DNA from: Shinella sp. H4-D48
Lineage (GTDB): Bacteria > Pseudomonadota > Alphaproteobacteria > Rhizobiales > Rhizobiaceae
Assembly: GCF_022637395.1 (NCBI RefSeq)
Contig: NZ_CP093337.1
Span: 790,001 to 854,000, forward strand
Reading direction: 5' to 3'
DNA: 64,000 nt
Made by a program: the position numbers and the translations under genes. Shown piece after piece: positions 33,129-42,196 of the stretch (position 1 is its first letter; every line of letters starts with the position of its first letter). The notes beneath the pieces are model-generated. The model searched no databases and was not told the origin of the DNA. It saw only the letters and a list, made by a program, of their open reading frames with translations.

Positions 33129-35435
33129 ATGCTGCCTAAAACCGCGACTGCCAGAAACATGCTCGCCATCGTGGCGGCCGGTGTTGCCACGACGGTTGCG
33201 ACAGCGGGTGTTCTTGTCTGGCTTTCCCATCGGGCGGTGGAGGAGCGGTCGATTTCCGAAATGGTCAATGCCGCTGACGCCAGCGCCGGCAAGGTCGAGA
33301 CCTATTTCGCGCAGGTCAAGGCGTTAAGCTGGAACATGCGCTCCGCCCTCTATGCGATGAAGGCGACCGCCGAGCCCAGCCGCGAGACGATGAACCAGAT
33401 ATTTGAGCGGCTGATGGCGGACAATCCCTTCGCTCTCGGTGTCAGCACAGGCTGGGAACCGAATGCCTTCGACGGCAAGGACGATGCCTACAAAGGCAAG
33501 CCCGGCCATGACGCCACGGGCCGCTACGTTCCCTATTTTGTGCGCAACGAAGGCAAGGTCGGCGTGGAGGCGCTCGTTGACTATGACAAGCCCGGTGCCG
33601 GCGACTACTACCAGGTGCCGAAGGCCACAGGTAAGGACTTCCTGACCGAGCCTTACAGCTACGCCGTCGGCGGCAAAAACGTGCTGATGACATCCTTCAT
33701 GGTACCGCTGCTGTTCGACGGCAAGTTCATGGGAGAGACCGGCGTGGATATCGCGCTGGATTCACTGGCCGGCGACGTGATGCAACTAAAGCCTCTCGGC
33801 GCGGGTTACGTTGCCCTGCTCAGCCAGAACGGCGGCATCATCAGCCATCCGGATACGGCCCTGCTCGGCAAGTCGCTTGCCGATTCCGGGCTCGACGCCG
33901 CCGCTTGGCAGGACCTGATCGCCAATCCCAGGGCGGTAAAAGACATCGCCGATGCTGCCGGCGTGGCGCTGGCGGCCGTGGCCGTGCCGATCTCGCTGAC
34001 GCCGGATACGACGTGGTTTGCCGTCGTCGCCGTTCCGAAATCGGTGCTCTTTGCCAGCGTGTCGGCGCTCGCCACCACGTCTATTGTCGTGATCGCCATT
34101 GCGGCAGGCTTCATGGCGGCGATCGGCTGGGCTCTCGCCACGCGCTTCCGCAAGCGCCTCGCCAAGGTCATCGACGCGACAAGCGCGATCGCGGCGGGTC
34201 GCATGGATGCGGACCTTTCCGAATCGACGCGTCAGGATGAAATCGGCGAAATGGCCCGCTCGCTCGCCGTGCTGCGTGACGCCGCACTCGCCAAGGTGCG
34301 TCTGGAAGGGGAGGCGGAACAGAGCCGCGCCCTTTCCGAAGAAGAGCGCCGCCAGAGCGCGCAAGAGGCCGCCGAGCGCGAGCGCCAGACCCGCGTCGCG
34401 GTCGAGGCCCTTGCCGATGGCCTGCAAAAGCTGGCGAACGGTGACATGACCTACCGAATCGAAAAGAGCTTTGCCGGTTCGCTCGATCAGGTGCGCCATG
34501 ATTTCAACGCGTCAGTCGAAAAGCTCCAGGCCGTCCTGCGTTCTGTCGGCAGCAATGCCAATGCCATCCAGGCCGGTTCCGCGGAAATCCGCACGGCTTC
34601 CAATGATCTTGCCCAGCGCACCGAACAGCAGGCTGCCTCCGTCGAGGAGACGGCGGCTGCGCTCGAGCAGATTACGACTTCGCTCAAGGATGCGACCAAG
34701 CGCGCGGAGGATGCCGGCCAGCTGGTCGAGCGCACGCGCTTCGGCGCGGAAAAGTCCGGTGACGTCGTTCGTCGGGCGGTGGGCGCGATGAGCGGCATCG
34801 AGACCTCGTCGCGGGAGATTTCCAACATCATCGGCGTGATTGACGAGATCGCCTTCCAGACGAACCTGCTGGCGCTCAATGCCGGTGTCGAGGCCGCGCG
34901 CGCCGGAGAGGCCGGCAAGGGCTTTGCCGTCGTGGCGCAGGAAGTTCGTGAGCTTGCCCAGCGCTCGGCCAATGCGGCCAAGGAGATCAAGGCGCTGATC
35001 ACCAAGTCCGGAGAGCAGGTCAACCTCGGTGTGGCGCTCGTCGGCGAGACAGGCTCGGCGCTCGAGCAGATCGTCAACCAGGTGCAGGAGATCGACGAGA
35101 ACGTTGCTGCCATCGTGCGTTCGGCCCGCGAGCAGTCGACCGGCCTTCACGAGATCAACGCCGCCGTCAACTCCATCGACCAGGGGACGCAGAAGAACGC
35201 GGCCATGGTAGAGGAGCAGACCGCCGCAAGCCACGCGTTGGCAAGCGAGGCCGCCGCACTCAACGAACTCGTCGCACAGTTCCGCCTCGGCGCCGGCGGC
35301 GTTGCCACGCGTCCGGCTATAGCATCCGCGAGCGAACACCGTCCCGTCACATCCGGCGCCCGTGCGCTCAGCAACAAGCTCGTCGCGGCGTTGGGTGGCG
35401 GCCAGGCCATCGCGCAGGACTGGGAAGAATTCTGA
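33129..35435 (+). CDS. Methyl-accepting chemotaxis protein
   Basis: The 768-residue receptor has a first membrane helix at about 9-30, a periplasmic Cache-type sensor of about 270 residues (with WEPNAFDGKDD and YYQVPKATGKDF), and a second helix near 305-330. A HAMP region, a long signalling coiled coil and the invariant hairpin tip EIAFQTNLLALNAGVEAARA follow. It ends in DWEEF, resembling the C-terminal pentapeptide that tethers CheR/CheB. The ligand is unknown, though Cache sensors often bind amino or carboxylic acids. The start at 33129 has an AGGAGA ribosome-binding site; the frame is open from 32982. Confidence 0.95.
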   Translation: MLPKTATARNMLAIVAAGVATTVATAGVLVWLSHRAVEERSISEMVNAADASAGKVETYFAQVKALSWNMRSALYAMKATAEPSRETMNQIFERLMADNPFALGVSTGWEPNAFDGKDDAYKGKPGHDATGRYVPYFVRNEGKVGVEALVDYDKPGAGDYYQVPKATGKDFLTEPYSYAVGGKNVLMTSFMVPLLFDGKFMGETGVDIALDSLAGDVMQLKPLGAGYVALLSQNGGIISHPDTALLGKSLADSGLDAAAWQDLIANPRAVKDIADAAGVALAAVAVPISLTPDTTWFAVVAVPKSVLFASVSALATTSIVVIAIAAGFMAAIGWALATRFRKRLAKVIDATSAIAAGRMDADLSESTRQDEIGEMARSLAVLRDAALAKVRLEGEAEQSRALSEEERRQSAQEAAERERQTRVAVEALADGLQKLANGDMTYRIEKSFAGSLDQVRHDFNASVEKLQAVLRSVGSNANAIQAGSAEIRTASNDLAQRTEQQAASVEETAAALEQITTSLKDATKRAEDAGQLVERTRFGAEKSGDVVRRAVGAMSGIETSSREISNIIGVIDEIAFQTNLLALNAGVEAARAGEAGKGFAVVAQEVRELAQRSANAAKEIKALITKSGEQVNLGVALVGETGSALEQIVNQVQEIDENVAAIVRSAREQSTGLHEINAAVNSIDQGTQKNAAMVEEQTAASHALASEAAALNELVAQFRLGAGGVATRPAIASASEHRPVTSGARALSNKLVAALGGGQAIAQDWEEF

Positions 35436-35455
35436 GATTGCATCAAGTGTGATGA

Positions 35456-35481
35456 GGGCGGCTCGACAGGCCGCCCTTTTT
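35456..35481 (+). terminator. Intrinsic terminator of the chemoreceptor gene
   Basis: A 7-bp stem GGGCGGC/GCCGCCC with a 7-base loop is followed by five T (35477-35481). Confidence 0.85.
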
Positions 35482-35497
35482 GTGGGTGCCAAAAGCG

Positions 35498-35514
35498 TGC
35501 ACAAGTTTTGTGCG
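35498..35514 (+). promoter_or_regulatory. Candidate NtrC-type upstream activator site
   Basis: TGCAC-N7-GTGCG matches nine of the ten fixed bases of the NtrC consensus TGCAC-N7-GTGCA. Its centre lies about 140 bases upstream of the start predicted for the sigma-54 promoter, a normal enhancer distance. Confidence 0.55.
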
Positions 35515-35619
35515 CTGCATGAAATTTGATCTGTTTTACTGCGGATACCAGGAGGGTCTACATTTTGGACTCTCCATTATGGTATTGAATATAAAAGATT
35601 TTTTCGCTTTCTCCGAAGC

Positions 35620-35635
35620 TGGCACGCTTCCTGCT
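35620..35635 (+). promoter_or_regulatory. Sigma-54 (RpoN) promoter
   Basis: TGGCACG-CTTC-CTGCT has the invariant GG (35621-35622) and GC (35633-35634) separated by exactly 10 bases. All fixed positions of the -24/-12 consensus TGGCAYR-N4-YTGCW are matched. Transcription should begin near 35646. Confidence 0.75.
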
Positions 35636-35645
35636 TCTTAAATTG

Positions 35646-35757
35646 CAGGTCCAGAGGGGACCGAGATAGAAGCGTCCGAAAAACGGTGCTCCGATCAAGC
35701 CGCCGCGCAGCCTGAAGGGACCAGCAAGGTTCCAGGATTGCCGGCGGCTTTATTGTT
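35646..35757 (+). ncRNA. Predicted sigma-54-dependent small RNA
   Basis: A transcript from the sigma-54 promoter would run about 110 nt. It would begin with a short hairpin GGTCC-AGAGG-GGACC (35648-35662) and end in a long stem, AAGCCGCCG (35697-35705) pairing with CGGCGGCTT (35742-35750), followed by the T-rich CTTTATTGTTT. The loop of the long stem contains a further CCTG/CAGG pairing. The hexamer GGGACC occurs twice (35657-35662 and 35717-35722). No open frame with a ribosome-binding site is present, and the next gene has its own promoter. I cannot assign it to a named RNA family. Confidence 0.55.
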
Positions 35758-35880
35758 TCAAGCGTCGGTGCGAAACGCCTCTTCCATTAATTTCCGTCGA
35801 ACACGTTTCGCCGTTGGATTTTTCCGGACACTGCGTCAAAATTCGTGAGCGTGGAACGCGACGTCCAGTTATGTCGTCGC

Positions 35881-35928
35881 TTGCCAGATTGTTCTTCTCG
35901 ATATAATGAGGACCCACATTAAGTGGGT
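35881..35928 (+). promoter_or_regulatory. Promoter and operator-like dyad of the RND efflux operon
   Basis: A perfect -10 TATAAT (35902-35907) is preceded by TTGCCA (35881-35886) with a 15-base spacer. An inverted repeat ACCCAC-ATTAA-GTGGGT (35912-35928) covers the expected transcription start, which suits repression, for example by a TetR-type protein encoded elsewhere. Confidence 0.6.
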
Positions 35929-35949
35929 GTTCCGCAGTTGGAGATGATG

Positions 35950-37020
35950 ATGACCCTATCCGGCAGGATGCTGTTGACGACGCTGGCGCTGTCTTTGGTC
36001 TGCCTGCCTGTCCGCGCAGATGGCCTGGCGCGTCCGGTTCATGTCGCACCCGTTCATTTCGAGGAGCGGGAGCAGACCGTCTCCATCACCGGAGAGGTCA
36101 TCGCGCGGGTGGAAACCGATCTCTCTTTCCGCGTCGGCGGCCGCATCACAGGCTGGTTCGTGGATGTCGGCGATGCCGTTCGCGCCGGGCAGGTTCTAGC
36201 GCGGCTCGATCCCGAAGAGCAGAAGGCCGATGTCGAGGCGGCCGAGGCCGGCGTGCAGGCGGCGGAAGCACAGCTGAAGCTCGCCCGCGCCAATTTCGAC
36301 CGTCAGAAGTCGCTGCTCGATGATGGCATCAGCACGCAGCGCGATTTCGACGATGCCGAGGCTGCGCTACGCAACGCCGAAAGCGCGCGCGAAACGGCCA
36401 TTGCCCAGCGCGATACCGCCAAGGACGTGCTCTCTTATACCGAGCTTCGCGCGCCGGCCGACGGCATCGTGACAGCGCGTCTCGCCGAAGCGGGCCAGGT
36501 CGTTCAGGCGGCGCAGACCATGTTCTCCGTCGCCGACAACGGACCGCGTGACGCGGTATTCAACGTCTACGAATCCCTGTTCTTCGAGCAACCCTCGAAG
36601 CATGCTGTGCAGGTTACGCTGCTCAGCGACGACAAGGTGCAGACGACCGGCAATGTCCGGGAAATCTCGCCGACCATCGATACGCAGACCGGTACGGTGC
36701 GCGTGAAGGTCGCGATGGACCGCACACCGCCGGAAATGACGCTCGGCGCATCGGTCCTCGGTGTCGGCACGCTTGCGCCGCGCCGCGTCGTGGTGGTGCC
36801 GTGGCAGGCGCTCGCGGAATCGGGCGGCAAGCCGGCCCTCTGGATCGTCGACAAGGCGGAGAGCACCGTAAACCTCCGCCCCGTTGAAATCTTCTCCTTC
36901 GAAACGGGTGTAGCGCTGGTTTCCGGCGGGGTCGAGGAAGGGGAGACCTACGTCACCGATGGAACAAAGCTGCTGAGGCCCGGCCAGACGATCACCGCGA
37001 CCGAGGAGAAAGCCCAATGA
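35950..37020 (+). CDS. RND efflux periplasmic adaptor (MFP), first of two
   Basis: The 356-residue protein has a signal peptide (about residues 1-24, ending VRADG) and the membrane-fusion-protein layout. The first barrel/lipoyl half is DLSFRVGGRITGWFVDVGDAV, then comes an alpha-helical hairpin, the second lipoyl half YTELRAPADGIVTARLAEAGQVV, and a beta-barrel. Three ATGs lie in tandem (35944, 35947, 35950); the GGAG at 35940-35943 is best placed for the last. It overlaps the second adaptor by 4 bases (ATGA). Substrates are unknown. Confidence 0.85.
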   Translation: MTLSGRMLLTTLALSLVCLPVRADGLARPVHVAPVHFEEREQTVSITGEVIARVETDLSFRVGGRITGWFVDVGDAVRAGQVLARLDPEEQKADVEAAEAGVQAAEAQLKLARANFDRQKSLLDDGISTQRDFDDAEAALRNAESARETAIAQRDTAKDVLSYTELRAPADGIVTARLAEAGQVVQAAQTMFSVADNGPRDAVFNVYESLFFEQPSKHAVQVTLLSDDKVQTTGNVREISPTIDTQTGTVRVKVAMDRTPPEMTLGASVLGVGTLAPRRVVVVPWQALAESGGKPALWIVDKAESTVNLRPVEIFSFETGVALVSGGVEEGETYVTDGTKLLRPGQTITATEEKAQ

Positions 37021-38090
37021 GACGGTTCTTTGTCATGAGCGCGGTTCTCATCGCTGCGACGGCCCTTGCCGGTTGCAAGCAGGAAGAAGAAGCGGCCGCG
37101 CCGCCGCGGCCCGTGCTCTACACCGTGGCCACGCCGGTCGCGCTGCCGGGCACCCGCTTCGCAGGCACGGTGCAGGCGAAGGTTCAGGCCGCGCTCGGTT
37201 CGCGGGTCGCCGGCCGCCTTGTTTCGCGCAGCGTTCATGTCGGCGATCTCGTGGGGAAGGGCGACGAGCTTGCCGTGCTTGATGCGACCGCCTATGAGCT
37301 GGCGGTTCGTTCGGCCCGGGCGGAGCTATCCAGCGCCGAAGCGACGCTGGCGAGCGCGGTGGCGGCCGATGAACGGCAGCGGACGCTGCTTCAGTCCAAC
37401 GCCGCCGCAAGGGCTGCCGTCGAAAGCGCAGAGCAATCGCGCGCCGCAGCCGAGGCCGGCCTGACCAGGGCGCGCACGGCGCTCAAGAAGGCCGAGGAGC
37501 AACTTTCCTATACCCGCATCCAGGCCGAATTCGACGGCGTCGTCGTCGCCACGGGGGCGGAAGTCGGCCAGACCGTTTCGCCGGGCGAGGCCATCGTGAC
37601 CATTGCCCGCCCCGATGAGCGCGATGCGGTGGTGGATATTCCCGAGACCGCCGTGGCGATTGCGGTGGGCAGCCGGTTCCGCGTTTCCCTCCAGATCAAC
37701 CCTGCCATAACCGTCAACGGTGCCGTCCGCGAGGTCGCGCCGTCCGCCGATGCGGTCACCCGCACGCGGCGCGTCAAAATCGCTCTGGAAAACCCGCCGG
37801 ACACGGTGCGGCTCGGCACGACGATTACGGCCGAACTGGAGGGGCCGGACCTCACGGCGATCATGGTGCCGGAGACGGCTATCCTCCTGAAAGATGGCAA
37901 GCCGCATGTCTGGATTGTCGATACGCAAAAGGGCGAGGTGCACCTTGCCGCCGTGGAGACAGGGGCCGCTGCCGGACGGTATCTCTCCGTCTCAAGCGGG
38001 CTCAAAGAGGGCGACCGCGTGGTGACAGCCGGGGTGAACAGCCTTGAGGACGGCCAGAAAGTAAAGATCGAAGACGAGGCAAGCCTATGA
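37017..38090 (+). CDS. RND efflux periplasmic adaptor lipoprotein (MFP), second of two
   Basis: The 357-residue adaptor has a lipoprotein signal with lipobox LAGC (Cys20), followed by the MFP order: lipoyl half ALGSRVAGRLVSRSVHVGDLV, helical hairpin, YTRIQAEFDGVVVATGAEVGQ and the barrel/membrane-proximal domains. It differs clearly from the first adaptor, so the pair is not a recent duplication. Systems with two adaptors may assemble hetero-hexamers around the pump. The start overlaps the first adaptor stop and the end overlaps the pump start, each by 4 bases. Confidence 0.9.
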   Translation: MRRFFVMSAVLIAATALAGCKQEEEAAAPPRPVLYTVATPVALPGTRFAGTVQAKVQAALGSRVAGRLVSRSVHVGDLVGKGDELAVLDATAYELAVRSARAELSSAEATLASAVAADERQRTLLQSNAAARAAVESAEQSRAAAEAGLTRARTALKKAEEQLSYTRIQAEFDGVVVATGAEVGQTVSPGEAIVTIARPDERDAVVDIPETAVAIAVGSRFRVSLQINPAITVNGAVREVAPSADAVTRTRRVKIALENPPDTVRLGTTITAELEGPDLTAIMVPETAILLKDGKPHVWIVDTQKGEVHLAAVETGAAAGRYLSVSSGLKEGDRVVTAGVNSLEDGQKVKIEDEASL

Positions 38091-41000
38091 AGAAGTTCAA
38101 CCTTTCGGACTGGGCGCTCGATCATGCGTCGCTTGTCTGGTATTTCATGATCGTCTTCGCGCTGCTCGGCTTCTTCACCTATCAGAATCTCGGTCGTGAA
38201 GAGGATCCGTCCTTCGTCATCAAGACCATGACGGTCAGCGCTGCCTGGCCCGGCGCCTCCGTGGAGGAGACGACACGACAGGTGACGGAGCGCATTGAGC
38301 GCAAGCTGGAGGAGCTGGAATCGCTCGATTTCACCCGCAGCGTGACGACGCCCGGCCAGACGCTCGTCTTCGTCAACCTGAAGCCGACGACGCGCGCCCG
38401 CGACGTGGCGCCGACCTGGCAGACCGTCCGCAATATGATCAACGATATCAGAGGAGAATTTCCTGCCGGTGTCGTCGGTCCCGCCTTCAACGACCGCTTC
38501 GGCGATGTCTTCGGCAATATCTATGCCTTCACCGCTGATGGCCTGACCCAGCGCCAGCTGCGCGATTACGTCGAGGATGCCCGCAGGCGCGTGCTGACGG
38601 TGCCGAATATCGGCAAGGTCGATCTCATCGGTGCGCAGGACGAAGTCATCTATCTCGAATTCTCCACGCGCCAGCTCGCCGCGCTCGGCATTTCCACCCA
38701 GCAGGTCGTCTCGACGCTACAGGCGCAGAACGCGATTGCCCCATCGGGCGTCGTGCAGGCAGGCGGGGAGCGCGTCAGCGTGCGCGTCGGCGGGCAGTTC
38801 AGTTCGGAGGAAAGCCTGCGCGAGGTCAATCTGCGCGTAAACAACCGCTTCTTCCGCCTGAGCGACATCGCCACCATCACCCGCGGCTACGAAGACCCGC
38901 CGTCGGCGCTGTTCCGGTTCAACGGCCAGCCGGCAATCGGCCTTGCCATCGGCATGAAGCAGGGCTCGAACCTGCTGGAATTTGGCGCAGCGGTTGAGAA
39001 GAAGATCGAGACGCTCTCGCAGGAGCTGCCCGTTGGCGTCGATGTGCATCTGGTCTCCGATCAGCCGAAGGTGGTCGAGGAGGCGGTGTCGGGGTTCACG
39101 CGCGCGCTGTTCGAGGCAGTCGCTATCGTGCTCATCGTCAGTTTCGTGAGCCTTGGCCTGCGCGCTGGTCTCGTCGTGGCGCTCTCCATTCCGCTTACGC
39201 TCGGCATCACTTTCGTCTTCATGTATTACGACGGGATATCCCTGCAGCGCGTCTCGCTGGGCGCGCTGATCATCGCGCTCGGGCTTCTCGTCGACGATGC
39301 CATGATTGCGGTCGAGATGATGGTGGCACGGCTGGAGGCGGGGGACACGCTGCGCAAGGCGGCGACCTACGTCTACACATCCACCGCCTTCCCGATGCTG
39401 ACCGGCACGCTGGTCACGGTGGCGGGCTTCATCCCGATCGGCCTCAACAACAGTGCCGCCGGCGAGTTCACCTTCTCGCTGTTCGTCGTCATCGCGATCT
39501 CGCTTGTCGTCTCATGGGTCGTGGCCGTGGTGTTCACGCCGTTGCTCGGTGTGACGATCCTGCCCAAGAGCATGAAGCAGCACCATGAGCAGAAGGGCTG
39601 GTTCGGACGCATCTTCGCCCGCATCCTCGATGTGTGCATGCGCTGGAAGTGGACGACGATCGTTGCGACCGTCGCCGTCTTCGCTGTCTCGGTCTTCGGC
39701 ATGCGCTTCGTGCAGGAGCAGTTTTTCCCGTCGTCCGACCGTCCCGAGCTCGTCATCGACTGGGCGCTGCCGCAGAACGCCTCCATTGCCGAAACCAACG
39801 CGCAGATCGCCAGGCTGGAAGAGGAAAAGCTCAAGGGAAATCCCGATATCGAGCGCTGGTCGTCCTATGTGGGCGAGGGTGCGGTGCGCTTCCTCCTGTC
39901 CTTCGACGTGCAGCCGCCGTCGCCGGCCTTCGGCCAGACGGTCATCGTCAGCAAGGATCTTGAAGCGCGGGACAGGCTCAAGGCGGATCTCGATGCCTAT
40001 CTGCGCACGACGCTTGTGGGCACGGACGCGCTCGTGAAGCTGCTCGACATCGGCCCGCCGGTTGGGCGTCCGATCCAGTACCGTGTCAGCGGTCCCGATA
40101 TCCAGGAAGTGCGCAAGCAGGCGCTTGCTTTCGGCGAGCTTCTTGGCCGCAACGACCGGCTGGGCGATATCGTCTATGACTGGAATGAACCAGCGCGCGT
40201 CGTGAAGGTAGATGTCCTCCAGGACAAGGCCCGCCAACTCGGCGTGACATCGCAGGATATCGCCTCGGCGCTCAACGGTGTCGTCGGCGGCACGACGGTC
40301 ACGCAGATCCGTGATGATACCTACCTGATCGATGTCATCGGCCGGGCGCGGGCCGGCGAGCGCCAGTCCATCGAGACGCTGCGCCAATTGCAGCTGCCGA
40401 CGGCCAACGGAACCTCGGTGCCGCTCGCCGCCGTCGCCAACTTCCGCTACGAGATGGAGCAGCCGGTGGTGTGGCGCCGCTCGCGCCAGCCCACAATCAC
40501 GGTCAAGGCGAGCGTGACCGGCGGCGTGCAGCCGGCGACCATCGTCTCGCAGATGGAAAAGCAGGTCGATGCCTTCCGCGCCGAACTGCCCTCCGGCTAT
40601 GATATTGCCGTCGGCGGTGCGGTCGAGGAAAGCGCCAACAGCCAGGCGCCCATCGTGGCCGTCGTACCGCTGATGCTCTTTGCCATGGCGACGATCCTGA
40701 TGCTGCAGTTGCAGAGCTTCTCGCGGCTGTTCCTGGTCTTCGCGGTGGCGCCGCTGGCACTCATCGGCGTGGTCATCGCGCTGCTCGGCAGCGGGGCGCC
40801 TCTCGGCTTCGTCGCCATCCTGGGCGTGCTGGCGCTGATCGGCATCCTCATCCGCAACTCCGTCATCCTCGTGGTGCAGATTGAGCATCTGCGGGAGGAG
40901 GGCAAACATGCCTGGGATGCGGTTCGGGAGGCGACGGAGCATCGCATGCGGCCGATCATGCTGACGGCGGCGGCAGCGAGCCTTGCCCTCATCCCCATCT

Positions 41001-41176
41001 CGCGGGAAGTGTTCTGGGGCCCGATGGCCTATGCCATGATGGGCGGCATCATCGTCGGTACGGTGCTGACGCTGCTCTTCCTGCCAGCGCTCTATATCGC
41101 CTGGTTCCGCATCAAGCCGGAAGAGAAGGACGAGGCGACGCCCGGACCGGAGCCCGAACCCGTCACCGCCGCCTGA
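38087..41176 (+). CDS. RND efflux pump permease (AcrB/MdtB-like)
   Basis: The 1029-residue inner-membrane pump has the usual 12 helices and two large periplasmic domains. Signatures include AAWPGASVEETTRQVTERIE near the N-terminus, ALGLLVDDAMIAVEMM in helix 4 with the proton-relay Asp pair, and LALIGILIRNSVILVVQIEHL plus HRMRPIMLTAAAASLALIP in the second half. Length and order match the family. No outer-membrane factor follows; the lone NodT-type channel at 27-28.5 kb or a housekeeping TolC could complete it. The substrate class cannot be read; a drug/organic efflux role is likelier than metal export. Confidence 0.93.
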   Translation: MKKFNLSDWALDHASLVWYFMIVFALLGFFTYQNLGREEDPSFVIKTMTVSAAWPGASVEETTRQVTERIERKLEELESLDFTRSVTTPGQTLVFVNLKPTTRARDVAPTWQTVRNMINDIRGEFPAGVVGPAFNDRFGDVFGNIYAFTADGLTQRQLRDYVEDARRRVLTVPNIGKVDLIGAQDEVIYLEFSTRQLAALGISTQQVVSTLQAQNAIAPSGVVQAGGERVSVRVGGQFSSEESLREVNLRVNNRFFRLSDIATITRGYEDPPSALFRFNGQPAIGLAIGMKQGSNLLEFGAAVEKKIETLSQELPVGVDVHLVSDQPKVVEEAVSGFTRALFEAVAIVLIVSFVSLGLRAGLVVALSIPLTLGITFVFMYYDGISLQRVSLGALIIALGLLVDDAMIAVEMMVARLEAGDTLRKAATYVYTSTAFPMLTGTLVTVAGFIPIGLNNSAAGEFTFSLFVVIAISLVVSWVVAVVFTPLLGVTILPKSMKQHHEQKGWFGRIFARILDVCMRWKWTTIVATVAVFAVSVFGMRFVQEQFFPSSDRPELVIDWALPQNASIAETNAQIARLEEEKLKGNPDIERWSSYVGEGAVRFLLSFDVQPPSPAFGQTVIVSKDLEARDRLKADLDAYLRTTLVGTDALVKLLDIGPPVGRPIQYRVSGPDIQEVRKQALAFGELLGRNDRLGDIVYDWNEPARVVKVDVLQDKARQLGVTSQDIASALNGVVGGTTVTQIRDDTYLIDVIGRARAGERQSIETLRQLQLPTANGTSVPLAAVANFRYEMEQPVVWRRSRQPTITVKASVTGGVQPATIVSQMEKQVDAFRAELPSGYDIAVGGAVEESANSQAPIVAVVPLMLFAMATILMLQLQSFSRLFLVFAVAPLALIGVVIALLGSGAPLGFVAILGVLALIGILIRNSVILVVQIEHLREEGKHAWDAVREATEHRMRPIMLTAAAASLALIPISREVFWGPMAYAMMGGIIVGTVLTLLFLPALYIAWFRIKPEEKDEATPGPEPEPVTAA

Positions 41177-41186
41177 TATCACCTGC

Positions 41187-41215
41187 AAATGACCTCGCCG
41201 GAAGCGAGGTCATTT
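41187..41215. terminator. Perfect bidirectional terminator between pump gene and cysQ
   Basis: Twelve-base perfect arms AAATGACCTCGC/GCGAGGTCATTT enclose a 5-base loop and are followed by CGTTTT. The hairpin includes the cysQ stop codon. Confidence 0.85.
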
Positions 41216-42037
41216 CGTTTTGGGTGACAGGATGGCGTTCCAGCCGGCGCGAGCGGCGATGAAGTTCGGGTTGGCGAAGTCGCTGTCATCAGGCTGGTTG
41301 CGCTTGCCGTAGGTAAGCGGTTCGCCATCCAGCGTGCGCGTGCCGCCGCCGGCCGCGCGCAGCACCGCATCGCCCGCGGCCGTATCCCATTCCATGGTGC
41401 GGCTGAAACGCGGATAGACGTCTGCGATACCTTCTGCCACCAGACAGAACTTCAGCGAAGAGCCGATGGCCGTGCAGGCATCGATGCCGTGATCGTCGAG
41501 AAAACGGGCGGTCTGCGGCGTATCGTGCGAGCGGCTCGCAACGGCGGTAATAGCCGCGCCGTGCTTGCGACAGCCGATGGCCTGTCGTTCGGCGATGGTC
41601 CGGCCTTCCGCTACCGTGAAGCGTTCCGCCCGATTGTCCACCGCCACGAAACCGGACGACAGCGCCGGCGCGAAGACGATGCCGGCAATCGGCGCGCGAT
41701 TCTCGATGAGAGCGATGTTGACCGTGAACTCGCTGCGGCCTGCCACGAACTCCTTGGTTCCGTCGAGCGGATCGACAAGGAAGAACCGGCCACCTGAAAT
41801 ATCCGGCACGATGCCCGCGGCGACCGCCTCCTCGGCGACGACGGGTATGGTCGGAAAATGCCGGCGCAGGGCCGCAAGGATCACCCGCTCGGCCTCTTCG
41901 TCCGCTTCCGTTACGGGGGAATTGTCCGACTTGTGCCGGATATGGGCGCCAGCATTGTGGATGAGCATGATGGCGTGGCCGGCGGCGAGCGCCGCGGTCT
42001 CCAGCACCTGTTTCAGCTCTGCGAGGTCCGTTTGCAT
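41210..42037 (-). CDS. cysQ: 3'(2'),5'-bisphosphate nucleotidase CysQ
   Basis: The 275-residue enzyme belongs to the inositol monophosphatase superfamily and hydrolyses PAP/PAPS, keeping sulphate assimilation free of product inhibition. Metal-binding motifs are VVAEE at 66-70, the hallmark LVDPLDGTKEF with D89-T94, and the C-terminal MEWDTAAGDAVL. Length is normal. It is divergent from soxB and shares a terminator with the convergent efflux operon. No sulphur-assimilation genes are adjacent. Confidence 0.9.
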   Translation of the reverse strand: MQTDLAELKQVLETAALAAGHAIMLIHNAGAHIRHKSDNSPVTEADEEAERVILAALRRHFPTIPVVAEEAVAAGIVPDISGGRFFLVDPLDGTKEFVAGRSEFTVNIALIENRAPIAGIVFAPALSSGFVAVDNRAERFTVAEGRTIAERQAIGCRKHGAAITAVASRSHDTPQTARFLDDHGIDACTAIGSSLKFCLVAEGIADVYPRFSRTMEWDTAAGDAVLRAAGGGTRTLDGEPLTYGKRNQPDDSDFANPNFIAARAGWNAILSPKTK

Positions 42038-42196
42038 GATGGAATGGCTTAATCCCGGCGCGGTCCGAAAGCAAATGCCAAGACGTGGCCGGCCGTGGAT
42101 GTGGAAAGATCATTGCTGAGGGCAGGGTGCGGCGATCTCCCGTCTTGCCGTTTGCGCGCCATATGCGAAGGTGGCGCATCTCATCCGGGACATCGC

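Noticed and set aside
39512-41188. 558-codon open frame opposite the RND pump gene
   Set aside because: It is a shadow frame rich in Arg, Asp and His with no fold signature, and the pump gene on the plus strand is certain.
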